Source of the DNA: Chitinophagaceae bacterium
GTDB lineage: Bacteria; Bacteroidota; Bacteroidia; Chitinophagales; Chitinophagaceae
Reading direction: 5' to 3'
Assembly: GCA_023251335.1 (NCBI GenBank)
Contig: JAHEZA010000101.1
Span: 1-7,543, forward strand
Length of the DNA: 7,543 nucleotides
Of the stretch, positions 1 to 7,058 are shown one piece after another. Position numbers and translations under genes: made by a program. Position 1 is the stretch's first letter; the number at the start of each line of letters is the position of its first letter. The notes beneath the pieces were generated by a model that saw only the letters and a list, made by a program, of their open reading frames with translations, was not told where the DNA came from and did no database searches.

Positions 1-779
1 CCCGTAATGGGTTCGAAATCATGGATGGAAAACGCGAACGGATAGCAACAGCCATCCCAGCCTATCACATCGAATGGGTGATGCAGATAATGAATACCAT
101 ACACCATTCCTTGCTTTTTTGCCATCAACAAAAAGTCTCCTTCTTCATCGATTGTTTGCAGATTTTGAGGAACACGGATATCCCTTTCGCAATAAGGGGA
201 ATTTTCCATTAACTGTCCGTAATTACTCAGATATTTTTTAGGATATCGAACAGGACTAAACGATTCTACTATGAATAACCGATTATCTTCCGTTTCAAAT
301 TCGATTTGGTAAATTGTGCCGCGTGGGATCACGAGATAATCACCATAAGCAAAGGGTATTTCGCCATATTGGGTTTTTAATTTTCCGTTTCCTTCATGAA
401 TAAAAATAACCTCATCAGCGTCCGCATTTTTATAAAAATAACTCCGCATGCTTTGGAGCGGAGCTGCCAATGAAATGTGTACATCATCATTCACCAAAAC
501 CGGTTTTCGACTTTTTAAATAATCATTTTCCGGTTTAATATTAAACCCCTGAAAGCTACGGTGTTTCAACATTTTTTCTTCAGCTATTTCCGGAATTACA
601 CTATGCGGCCGGTCTGTTCTTATGATTTGAGTAGGTGGATGCGAATGGTATAACAACGAGGAATCTGATGAAAAACCTTCCGTAGAAAATAATTGTTCCG
701 AATATAAAGTTCCGTCCGGTTTGCGAAACTGTGTATGACGTTTATGAGGGAAAGAACCGGATTTATGATAATGAGGCAT
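1..779 (-). CDS. hmgA: Homogentisate 1,2-dioxygenase, N-terminal two thirds (cut by window edge)
   Basis: The product opens the aromatic ring of homogentisate with O2 to give maleylacetoacetate, the central cytoplasmic step of tyrosine and phenylalanine breakdown. The frame is open from ATG at 779 to the left edge, giving 259 residues of a family usually about 380-430 long. It starts MPHYHKSGSFPHKRHTQFRK and continues with PDGTLYSEQLFSTEGFSS and a YHSHPPTQ segment, the usual opening of bacterial HmgA. Near the cut it reads HHPFDVIGWDGC, then YPFAFSIHDFEPIT, the conserved stretch before the iron-binding region. The His/Glu/His iron ligands of the family lie further C-terminal and are outside the window, so catalytic competence cannot be judged. 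No clear Shine-Dalgarno precedes the ATG. The gene is 405 nt from the epimerase upstream and probably has its own promoter, which I could not identify convincingly. Family assignment is confident from the sequence. Confidence 0.95.
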   Translation of the reverse strand, partial: MPHYHKSGSFPHKRHTQFRKPDGTLYSEQLFSTEGFSSDSSLLYHSHPPTQIIRTDRPHSVIPEIAEEKMLKHRSFQGFNIKPENDYLKSRKPVLVNDDVHISLAAPLQSMRSYFYKNADADEVIFIHEGNGKLKTQYGEIPFAYGDYLVIPRGTIYQIEFETEDNRLFIVESFSPVRYPKKYLSNYGQLMENSPYCERDIRVPQNLQTIDEEGDFLLMAKKQGMVYGIHYLHHPFDVIGWDGCCYPFAFSIHDFEPIT

Positions 780-1184
780 GGTGAAAATTTTATTATCTAA
801 CAATAATTTCTGATCCTAAATCTTCAATGAGTGTGCTCTGTAAAATTACGAAATAAAGGGCGAAGCTTTTTTGTTTGATTTAGATGAATACCCAATCTGG
901 ATTCAATAATATTTCGAATCAGTAGATGAGTAACGAAACAAAAAACACTAAGACTTCTATTTTATAGTAAAACAACTTTTAAGCAGAATTTATATTTTTC
1001 CATTATTAGTGACCGGAAGAATGAGACAAAGATTTTCGTTTCGATGAATTTGTAATTTCAGAACCATTACAGATTTCACTGACCGGGCCCCTCAAATTAT
1101 GAAAGTGTCGAAATCATTAACGAAATAAAAAAGACAAAATTTGTTTGCCTGCTGTAGAAGAAACCTGAATTAAGATAGTTTAAT
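780..1184. other. 405-nt intergenic region, no gene recognised
   Basis: This AT-rich spacer lies between the end of the epimerase and the start of hmgA, both on the minus strand. Stop codons break all frames; the only noticeable reading frame is 25 codons on the minus strand (990-1067), which I do not accept as a gene. A short GC-rich island (GGGCCC, 1085-1090) stands out against the AT-rich surroundings. It presumably holds the 3' end of the malQ-epimerase transcript and the hmgA promoter. However, I find no strong hairpin followed by a T run, and no good TTG-N17-23-TAnnTTTG match on the minus strand. The nearest -7 look-alike is TAATTTTA (841-848, minus) and it has no -33 partner. Confidence 0.6.
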
Positions 1185-2201
1185 TCAAAACGCTTCAACG
1201 TTCGCGCCCAATCCAAACCCATTGGAATAAATAATTTTCCCATAATCATACTGCACGCCTTTAGCTACGTCTTCAGCAAGAAGCAATGGGCCATCCATAT
1301 CTACATAATCGAGCAAAGGTAATAGTTTAGCGATGGCACCAGTGCCTATGGAACTTTCATTCATACACCCGACCATTACTTTCATTTCGAATTCGCGGGC
1401 TTGTTTGATCATCCGTAAAGCAGGTGTAATGCCGCTACATTTTGTCAGTTTAATATTGATTCCATGAAAATGACCTCTGCATTTTTCTACATCATGTTCG
1501 CTCACACAACTTTCGTCGGCTATCAGTGGCAAAGGCGAATGTTCGTACAAAAATTTCATTCCCTGCCAATCTTCTTTTGCCAAGGGTTGCTCGATAAATT
1601 CTACATTCAAATCTTTGAAAATTTTTATTTTTTCCAAAGCTTCGTCTGCCTTCCAGGCAGCGTTTGCATCAATTCTAAAAATTGAGTCAGTATGCTTTCT
1701 CAATTCCTCCATGATGCGAACATCTTCATTGGTCCCTAATTTAATTTTATAAATAGGCCATGGCGTCTCTTTCATTTTTGATACCATATTTTCGATAGTA
1801 TCAATACCGATAGTCAAATCCGTTAATGGATTTTTCGAGATATCCAGTTTCCATATCTCATACAATTGTTTGCGTTTCAATTTTCCAAAAATATCCCAGC
1901 CGGCCATATCCAACGCACAAACCAGGAAGGGATTTTCAGGAAACGTATGGTGCAGGTAATGCCAATATCTCTCAGGCTCAGTAAACGAAACTTTTTCGAT
2001 AAATTTCTTTTTATATTCTATGTCAGCAATCATTTTATCTACCGAAATATCGTAATAAGTAATGGCAGGTGCTTCACCGTAACCCTTTATACCAAAGAAT
2101 TCCAGTTCGACCAATAATGCAGGTTGATGAGTTTTAGTTCCTTTTGAAATGGTAAACGGATATTTAAAAGGAAGGTTTGATTTTTTATATTTTAGTGTCA
2201 T
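1185..2201 (-). CDS. Dipeptide epimerase (enolase superfamily, L-Ala-D/L-Glu epimerase-like)
   Basis: Enolase-superfamily enzymes of this subgroup epimerise the second residue of dipeptides. The best-known reaction converts L-Ala-D-Glu from murein peptides to L-Ala-L-Glu in the cytoplasm. The 338 residues match the normal family length. The N-terminal capping domain covers about 1-120 and a (beta/alpha)7-beta barrel follows. The catalytic KxK is at K152/K154 (YKIKLG). Metal ligands are D178 (RIDANAAW), E204 (EFIEQP) and D229 (ADES), and the opposite acid/base lysine is K251 (NIKLTK). A D-x-D pair at D301/D303 (DMDGPLLL) is the feature that in dipeptide epimerases holds the substrate's amino group and separates them from muconate cycloisomerases and o-succinylbenzoate synthase. 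All key residues are present, so it should be active; its dipeptide preference cannot be read from the sequence. The ATG overlaps the malQ stop as ATGA, with a GGAAGG (2210-2215, minus) eight bases upstream, pointing to translational coupling. Confidence 0.9.
   Translation of the reverse strand: MTLKYKKSNLPFKYPFTISKGTKTHQPALLVELEFFGIKGYGEAPAITYYDISVDKMIADIEYKKKFIEKVSFTEPERYWHYLHHTFPENPFLVCALDMAGWDIFGKLKRKQLYEIWKLDISKNPLTDLTIGIDTIENMVSKMKETPWPIYKIKLGTNEDVRIMEELRKHTDSIFRIDANAAWKADEALEKIKIFKDLNVEFIEQPLAKEDWQGMKFLYEHSPLPLIADESCVSEHDVEKCRGHFHGINIKLTKCSGITPALRMIKQAREFEMKVMVGCMNESSIGTGAIAKLLPLLDYVDMDGPLLLAEDVAKGVQYDYGKIIYSNGFGLGANVEAF
2198..2201 (-). other. ATGA stop/start overlap of malQ and the epimerase
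   Basis: On the minus strand the TGA stop of the glucanotransferase (2198-2200) and the ATG of the epimerase (2199-2201) share bases as ATGA. This arrangement normally means a shared mRNA and re-initiation by the terminating ribosome. A purine-rich GGAAGG lies within the last codons of malQ at an SD-like distance. Confidence 0.9.
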
Positions 2202-4888
2202 GTTGTAAGCCTTCCGCTTTCTTCAATATTTTTTTTCAATTCATTATTAAAATTATCTTCTTTCAACAAATCTTCCAGATTCAGATGTATTCTGTAATGC
2301 CAGTAATTATTCGGATCAGAAGGAATATTGATCCGCTCTTCATCAGGATTTTCGCGGCGAATATTTTCATCCATCCCTAATAAATCCGAAAGCTGAAAAA
2401 TACTCCACATCGCGGGTGAATATAAATGCTGAAGAATAATTCTTTTATTAATCCATCCTTCGCAAATCAACGGTGCTTCGCCATACTGGCCAAGCATATA
2501 ATTATAAAATCTTTGTGTTTGCTCTCTATTCTCTTGCCACCACCCGCGGATCGTGCTCATGTCGTGGGTAGAAGGTGTTACAATAGACATATAAGGCGCA
2601 TGATTCGGATGAAAAAATTCCTTTCCGGAATCTTTAGGCATTCGTTCTATTTCAAGACCTAATATGCCCAGTTGTTTCATTACTTCCGGAACGATAGGTG
2701 GAACCATGCCCAGGTCTTCTCCGCAAACAAGCATATTCGTATTTCGTTTCAATTGTGGCAGCTTTTCCATTCCTGATTTTTCCCAGCAATCATTTTGACG
2801 GTGATAGAAATAATCGATGTATAATTCCCACAATCCATTTTTTGTATCGTTGTCAAGATTTTGGAATGAGGAAGTTTGGTCGATTGAAAACCTGAAATGA
2901 AATCGTTGACTTCCGGGATATTGTTCTTCAAATAATATTACATTACTAATCAAATTGAACATCCCTTGTTTCATTTTTTGATCTTTCGATTTTTTTAATA
3001 GCGCCGCTACCTTTGCCTGCGTGTTTACGAAATCTTTAAGCTTATAATTCCCATCAGAAGACAGTTCAAGATATTTTTCTTTTATCTCCTTCGCCCTTTC
3101 TTTAAATTCACTTTCAAGAATATCCGATGTGATAAATGGGTTGCAATACCGCTGATGATCAAATGATATATTTCGTGTACGGAACTCCGTAATATCAACA
3201 GGAATTGCAGGCGCAAATCTTCCCATAATGCCTTCTATCTCTCCGATTGGAACACTCCAGATTCTAAAAAATCCAAGAATATGATCTATTCTGAAAGCGT
3301 CAAAATAATTACTCATCTGATCGAAACGCCTGCGCCACCAGTTGTAATTATCTTTGCTCATGTTTTCCCAGTTATAAGTCGGAAAACCCCAGTTCTGGCC
3401 TTTCACAGCAAAATTATCCGGGGGTGCCCCGCTCTGTTCATCCATTTTATATAAATCAGGATTAACCCATGCGTCAGAACCATAGCGATAAATCCCAATA
3501 GGAATATCACCTTTTAAAACTATTTTTTGGCTGTGTGCATAATCAGCTATTTCTTTTAACTGCAAATGCAAATGATATTGCACAAAGTAATAGAACGCTA
3601 TCTCATCGTAATGCTCATGAGATGGACTTACAAAATTTTGAATTGCGACTTCATTGTATTTTTTATGATTTTTCCATTTAGAAAAATCTGCAGTTTTGTA
3701 CTTATCTCTCAAAACAGAAAATGCCGAATAAGGCACCAGCCAATGCCTGTTTAGTTCAAAAAATTCAAAATAGTCAAGGTCATTTTTAAAATCTTCTTTA
3801 CGGGCTTTATATAATTCTTTCAAGGCTGCAAATTTCAATTGTAACACCTTTCCGTAATCGAATTCTTTTAGTTCATTGAGTTGCTTTTGCTTTTTCCTAT
3901 ATGGTTTTATAATTGACGCAAACTCAGATCCCGCTACTTTATCGAGATTGATATAAATAGGATGCAATGCAAACGCAGATATGGCGGCATAGGGATACGA
4001 ATCACGCCAATCGTGATGCGCAGTGGTATCGTTTACTGGCAAAAGCTGGATCAATTTCAAACCAGTTTTTCTCGCCCAGTCTATTAATAACCTGATATCA
4101 GCAAACTCACCTACACCAAAACTTTTTTTTGTTCTCAACGCAAACACCGGGATTAACACTCCGGCGCCCTTCCATAAATCAGTATGATAATTTACAAAGC
4201 CATCATTAATAATTGTGACGCTATTTTCATTATTCTCAAGTCTGTGAATCAGCCTGTTTTGACCTTCTTCAAAACACACCCATTTTTTATCGTTGAGATT
4301 ATAAATACCATACTTATAAGTAGCCGGCCATTCATTTTGTTCCAGGAAAACATTCGCCGCGTACCAGTTATTTTTAGGAGAAAGAATGACAGGACTTTCA
4401 GTATCCCAACTTTTCAAATTCTTCGTAGAGCCGCAAAGGCAAATCGTTTCACCAGGTTTTAATAAAGGTGCTTTTACCCGAAAAGTGTGATTAAATTTTT
4501 TCGGCTTTACGATTGCTACTTTGGTAAGCGGTGGTAACAGGCTTTTACTGAATGCTTTTGTAAAAAACACATTCCAGACATTACCTGCCGGATTCCAGAC
4601 ATCAAAGACAGAATAAAATTTTATTTTTTTTAATGAAAGATCAATAAAGCGATTTCTTTCGCCATCAAAAATTTCAATTCCCTTTTTATTTTTCAAGATA
4701 TATTGGTAATGAATTGTATCATCAAAATCGTCAGGAAAGTCTATTGTTCCCCGCCAATAATCCTCATTATACCAGCTAAGTTTGACAGCCTTTGAAGGGT
4801 CATTGTCGCCCAGGTAGAAATTATTTCCCAGGATAAATAATTCCTCTCCGATGACGGTGCGGTATTTAATAAAAAAATTGATCTTCAT
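2198..4888 (-). CDS. malQ: 4-alpha-glucanotransferase (GH77), DPE2-like, with tandem CBM20 domains
   Basis: GH77 amylomaltases transfer alpha-1,4-glucan segments between maltose, maltodextrins and glycogen-type acceptors and release glucose. The protein has 896 residues, well above the roughly 500 of basic MalQ forms. Two starch-binding CBM20-like modules come first: about 1-105 (with WRGTI and YQYIL, then ERNRF) and about 134-232 (with ICLCGSTKNLKSWD, then YKYGIYN and EEGQNR). The catalytic barrel begins near 241 (GAGVLIPVFALRTKKSFGVG). It contains SYPYAAISAFALHP and the SGAPPDNF loop (486-493). The inferred nucleophile is D535 (RIDH), the acid/base E724 (CGEDLG) and the third carboxylate D776 (STHDMS). 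About 190 residues separate nucleophile and acid/base, indicating a large insert. Tandem CBM20 plus this insert is the architecture of plant cytosolic DPE2, which acts on maltose and heteroglycan. No signal peptide is visible, so it is probably cytoplasmic. ATG 4888 follows a weak GAGAAA. The substrate range is inferred from architecture. Confidence 0.93.
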   Translation of the reverse strand: MKINFFIKYRTVIGEELFILGNNFYLGDNDPSKAVKLSWYNEDYWRGTIDFPDDFDDTIHYQYILKNKKGIEIFDGERNRFIDLSLKKIKFYSVFDVWNPAGNVWNVFFTKAFSKSLLPPLTKVAIVKPKKFNHTFRVKAPLLKPGETICLCGSTKNLKSWDTESPVILSPKNNWYAANVFLEQNEWPATYKYGIYNLNDKKWVCFEEGQNRLIHRLENNENSVTIINDGFVNYHTDLWKGAGVLIPVFALRTKKSFGVGEFADIRLLIDWARKTGLKLIQLLPVNDTTAHHDWRDSYPYAAISAFALHPIYINLDKVAGSEFASIIKPYRKKQKQLNELKEFDYGKVLQLKFAALKELYKARKEDFKNDLDYFEFFELNRHWLVPYSAFSVLRDKYKTADFSKWKNHKKYNEVAIQNFVSPSHEHYDEIAFYYFVQYHLHLQLKEIADYAHSQKIVLKGDIPIGIYRYGSDAWVNPDLYKMDEQSGAPPDNFAVKGQNWGFPTYNWENMSKDNYNWWRRRFDQMSNYFDAFRIDHILGFFRIWSVPIGEIEGIMGRFAPAIPVDITEFRTRNISFDHQRYCNPFITSDILESEFKERAKEIKEKYLELSSDGNYKLKDFVNTQAKVAALLKKSKDQKMKQGMFNLISNVILFEEQYPGSQRFHFRFSIDQTSSFQNLDNDTKNGLWELYIDYFYHRQNDCWEKSGMEKLPQLKRNTNMLVCGEDLGMVPPIVPEVMKQLGILGLEIERMPKDSGKEFFHPNHAPYMSIVTPSTHDMSTIRGWWQENREQTQRFYNYMLGQYGEAPLICEGWINKRIILQHLYSPAMWSIFQLSDLLGMDENIRRENPDEERINIPSDPNNYWHYRIHLNLEDLLKEDNFNNELKKNIEESGRLTT

Positions 4889-4974
4889 TTTCTCTGGTTA
4901 AAAAAGCAATATAGCGCTTTTGCTTTTCAATGTAAATTATTCACTGGTAAAAAATCTGATTTCAATAATGGCGG

Positions 4975-5007
4975 TAAAGATACAATCCATTCTTTTTGAT
5001 ATTCCAA
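4975..5007 (-). promoter_or_regulatory. Candidate malQ-epimerase promoter
   Basis: On the minus strand TATCTTTA (4975-4982) matches seven of eight positions implied by the Bacteroidota -7 consensus TAnnTTTG. A TTG (5005-5007) lies 22 nt upstream, inside the 17-23 range reported for Flavobacterium-type promoters. Transcription would start about 80 nt before the malQ ATG. It lies between the inverted repeat at 5034-5070 and malQ, so it would drive malQ independently of the exporter. The last -7 base is A rather than G, which lowers confidence. Confidence 0.45.
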
Positions 5008-5033
5008 TTTTTCAAATATCGATTAGCCTGAAG

Positions 5034-5070
5034 TTGGGGATGTCATATTTTAAGAAAGATCTATCCCCAA
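5034..5070 (-). repeat. 8-bp inverted repeat, possible 3' stem-loop of the exporter transcript
   Basis: TTGGGGAT (5034-5041) and ATCCCCAA (5063-5070) are perfect inverted copies separated by 21 nt. The repeat lies 54 nt past the stop codon of the exporter and ahead of the candidate malQ promoter, where a transcription end is expected. Neither strand has a T run after the stem, so it is not a textbook intrinsic terminator. A 3'-end protecting stem or a protein-binding site fits equally well. Confidence 0.5.
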
Positions 5071-5124
5071 AATGAAATTAACCGACAATTGAGAAACAGG
5101 ATTATGGGTTAACTATAGCAGTCA

Positions 5125-6411
5125 TTAAGAATAACGCGAAATTTCGTGTTGATGTTCCTGTGCTTTTTTCACCCTTGAATTAATATTTTTTTCCCGTAAA
5201 AATAAGCTGCTTACAAGACAGAATGCGCCCATAAAAGCAACGGCCCATTGGGCTCCGATGAAGCCAGCTAAAGCACCCGCAAGCAAACTGCCAAATGGCA
5301 TTGTTCCCTGGAGGCAAACCGTATAAAAACTCATCACCCTTCCGCGTTTATCATCATCAACATAGAGTTGCAAAAGTGTATTGGTAGAAGCTGTATGCAT
5401 CATTTGTGAAAACCCTGCTATCGCTATAAAAAAAAGAGACAACGGCAGCGACCTGGAAATGGCGAAGCAAATCATTCCTGTTCCCAATAAAATTCCTGTA
5501 AAGGAAACGATGCGTTTAAGCAATCCGGTTGATTTCCTTTTAGTAAGAAATAAAGCCCCGCAAATAGCGCCAACACCAGCAGCACTCATCAAAAAACCTA
5601 ATGTGTGCGCATCACCTTTCAACACATCTTTGGCAAATATTGGCGCCAGCGTTTTTAAAGAAGCATTCGAAAAACTAACAATAGCCAACAGAAGCAGTAA
5701 AGAACGCATTAGGTGGTTCTGTTTCACATATTGAATTCCTTCTTTTAATTTATTTAAAATATCTACCTCCTTTGCTCTTTCCAAAATGCTTTTGGCAATT
5801 CGCATCATCAACAAACTCATCAGTACAATCGCATAACTCAACGCGTTTGCCATAAAACACCATCCCTCGCCGACCGCTGCAATGAGAATGCCAGCTACCG
5901 AAGGCCCAATCAATCTTGAAAGGTTAAAAACCGTAGAATTCAGTGCAATGGCATTAGGCAGCGCAGCTTTGTCTCCTTCTACCATTTCCACGACAAATGA
6001 TTGCCGCATCGGCACTTCAAAAGCATTTATAATACCGAGGCAAAGACTTAACGCGATAATATGCCATATCTGAACAAGACCGAAGAGAGTTAGTATACCC
6101 AACAAAAAAGCCTGTGCCAATGCAAAAACTTCAATCCTGATAAGTGCCTTGTGTTTATCCCAACGATCAGCATAAACGCCTGCGAAAGGAGCAATTAGAA
6201 AAATAGGAATCTGCTCACAAAAGCCAACCACTCCCAGCAAGAAAGCTGAATTGGAAAGTTTATAAACCAGCCACATCATTGCCATCCGCTGAATCCACGT
6301 GCCAATCAGCGACAGCGTTTGTCCCACCATAAAAAGCCTGTAGTTCCTGTAGAAAAGAGCTTTTTGCTGCAAAAAATATCGGTGGATTCGATTTTCCTTT
6401 TTAAATGCCAT
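5125..6411 (-). CDS. MFS exporter, EntS-like (MFS_3) family
   Basis: This is a proton-coupled inner-membrane exporter of the major facilitator superfamily, in the branch with the enterobactin exporter EntS and many uncharacterised drug/metabolite effluxers. From ATG 6411 it has 428 residues, normal for 12 transmembrane helices. Hydrophobic segments are clear, for example around residues 60-80, 96-112, 117-132, 190-205, 236-250, 276-290, 305-320, 325-340 and 375-405. Motif A is present as GVYADRWDK (78-86), and the DKRGRVMSFY stretch (354-363) is typical of this branch. The frame stays open upstream to a TTG at 6423, adding four residues. I prefer ATG 6411 because a -7-like TTACTTTG overlaps that TTG and the protein then starts MAFKKE. 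The substrate is unknown; no siderophore or resistance genes are adjacent. It is divergent from the 6680 gene and 236 nt upstream of malQ, and probably forms its own transcript. Confidence 0.88.
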   Translation of the reverse strand: MAFKKENRIHRYFLQQKALFYRNYRLFMVGQTLSLIGTWIQRMAMMWLVYKLSNSAFLLGVVGFCEQIPIFLIAPFAGVYADRWDKHKALIRIEVFALAQAFLLGILTLFGLVQIWHIIALSLCLGIINAFEVPMRQSFVVEMVEGDKAALPNAIALNSTVFNLSRLIGPSVAGILIAAVGEGWCFMANALSYAIVLMSLLMMRIAKSILERAKEVDILNKLKEGIQYVKQNHLMRSLLLLLAIVSFSNASLKTLAPIFAKDVLKGDAHTLGFLMSAAGVGAICGALFLTKRKSTGLLKRIVSFTGILLGTGMICFAISRSLPLSLFFIAIAGFSQMMHTASTNTLLQLYVDDDKRGRVMSFYTVCLQGTMPFGSLLAGALAGFIGAQWAVAFMGAFCLVSSLFLREKNINSRVKKAQEHQHEISRYS

Positions 6412-6420
6412 GTCTAATTG

Positions 6421-6428
6421 CAAAGTAA
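6421..6428 (-). promoter_or_regulatory. Weak -7-like box ahead of the MFS gene
   Basis: TTACTTTG on the minus strand differs from TAnnTTTG at one fixed position. It ends nine bases before ATG 6411, so a start site six or so bases downstream would leave almost no leader. No TTG is found 17-23 nt upstream, so this is only a tentative assignment. Its use here is mainly as an argument against the TTG at 6423 as the translation start. The rest of the 6429-6645 spacer is AT-rich and shows no gene. Confidence 0.28.
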
Positions 6429-6645
6429 CATAAAACGAAAATGAATGCTATTTGTTTGTTTACTGTCGGTGAAAAAACTCTTTAACTTTCAAAGAAATAT
6501 CCTATTTAATAAATTTTGACCAGTTATTTTATTCTTTAAACCCCGTTACACAATTTTGAAATCCATAGCGCGTTTATTTTCGTATAGCCGGATTTTGTAT
6601 CATTATGTTATAATTAATTTACCACATATAAAGACCGGGGTATAA

Positions 6646-6675
6646 TTGTAAATTTGAATATTATTAATACTTTTG
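6646..6675 (+). promoter_or_regulatory. Bacteroidota-type promoter for the T9SS sorting-domain gene
   Basis: TTG (6646-6648), a 19-nt spacer and TACTTTTG (6668-6675) give an exact TAnnTTTG -7 box with correctly placed -33. The predicted start site falls only about 5-8 nt later, essentially on the TTG start codon at 6680. A second exact -7 box, TAAATTTG (6649-6656), overlaps the spacer. It would give a leader of about 15-20 nt but has no -33 TTG at the right distance. Confidence 0.6.
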
Positions 6676-6679
6676 TCTA

Positions 6680-7021
6680 TTGAAAAGAATTTTCTACATA
6701 ATCTTATTTATTGCCGGTTTACAATTTCAAAGCAGTGCGCAGGTAAAACCTACCCGCCTGATAAATAATTCAGTAAAGACTGTCAAATTCTATCCTAATC
6801 CTGCTATCAGTTTTATCAATTTTGAGTTTGATGATAAGTACGACAATTCGTATAGCCTTCTTATCTTCAATTTCCTGGGGAAAAAAATAGATGAGTTTAA
6901 AGTGACTGATAAAAAAATAACAGTTTCTGTAGATGAATATTACCGGGGCATCTATATTTTTCAACTGAGGGATAAACAAGGCAATATTATGGAATCCGGA
7001 AAATTCCAGGTTATAAAATAG
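6680..7021 (+). CDS. Small secreted protein: signal peptide plus stand-alone T9SS type A sorting domain
   Basis: The predicted 113-residue protein begins with a signal peptide: basic MKR, a hydrophobic run IFYIILFIAGLQF, and a likely cleavage site near QSSA-QV (residues 20/21). After a short linker the rest is a T9SS C-terminal sorting domain. It has YPNP (38-41), a strand with SLLIFNFLGKKI (59-70), YRGIYIFQL (88-96) and the terminal strand GKFQVIK (107-113). In the family this domain takes an exported cargo through the type IX secretion apparatus to the surface and is then removed; here there is no cargo domain. The start codon is TTG, the only plausible one, because a TAA lies 15 nt upstream in frame and the sole in-frame ATG is at residue 104. 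No Shine-Dalgarno is seen. Function is unknown. It could be a small surface protein, a remnant of a larger secreted protein, or a decoy/adaptor for the secretion machinery. Confidence 0.8.
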   Translation: MKRIFYIILFIAGLQFQSSAQVKPTRLINNSVKTVKFYPNPAISFINFEFDDKYDNSYSLLIFNFLGKKIDEFKVTDKKITVSVDEYYRGIYIFQLRDKQGNIMESGKFQVIK

Positions 7022-7058
7022 TTAATATCCCATCTTACGCTCTCCTTTTGTTTTAGTG

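Noticed and set aside
21..212. Plus-strand 63-codon open frame at the left edge, and similar open frames antisense to malQ, the epimerase and the exporter.
   Set aside because: They lie entirely within confidently assigned genes on the other strand and their products resemble no protein family. They are shadow frames.
990..1067. A 25-codon minus-strand reading frame (starting MVLKLQ) in the gap between the epimerase and hmgA.
   Set aside because: It is very short, has no ribosome site or promoter, and I recognise no family. A frame of this length is expected by chance in 405 nt of AT-rich DNA.
1085..1090. GGGCCC palindrome in an AT-rich spacer, considered as a terminator core or the edge of an inserted element.
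   Set aside because: The flanking bases do not extend the pairing, no T run follows, and no target-site duplication or terminal repeats are seen.
4904..4926. Possible AAAAGC/GCTTTT hairpin upstream of malQ as a terminator.
   Set aside because: The stem is short and mostly A-T, and it falls inside the predicted malQ leader. The 5034-5070 repeat is a better candidate for the exporter transcript end.
6540..6641. ACCCCG (6540-6545) and CGGGGT (6636-6641), inverted copies flanking part of the divergent intergenic region.
   Set aside because: They are only six bases and 90 nt apart, not placed on a promoter element. This is too weak to call an operator without conservation data.
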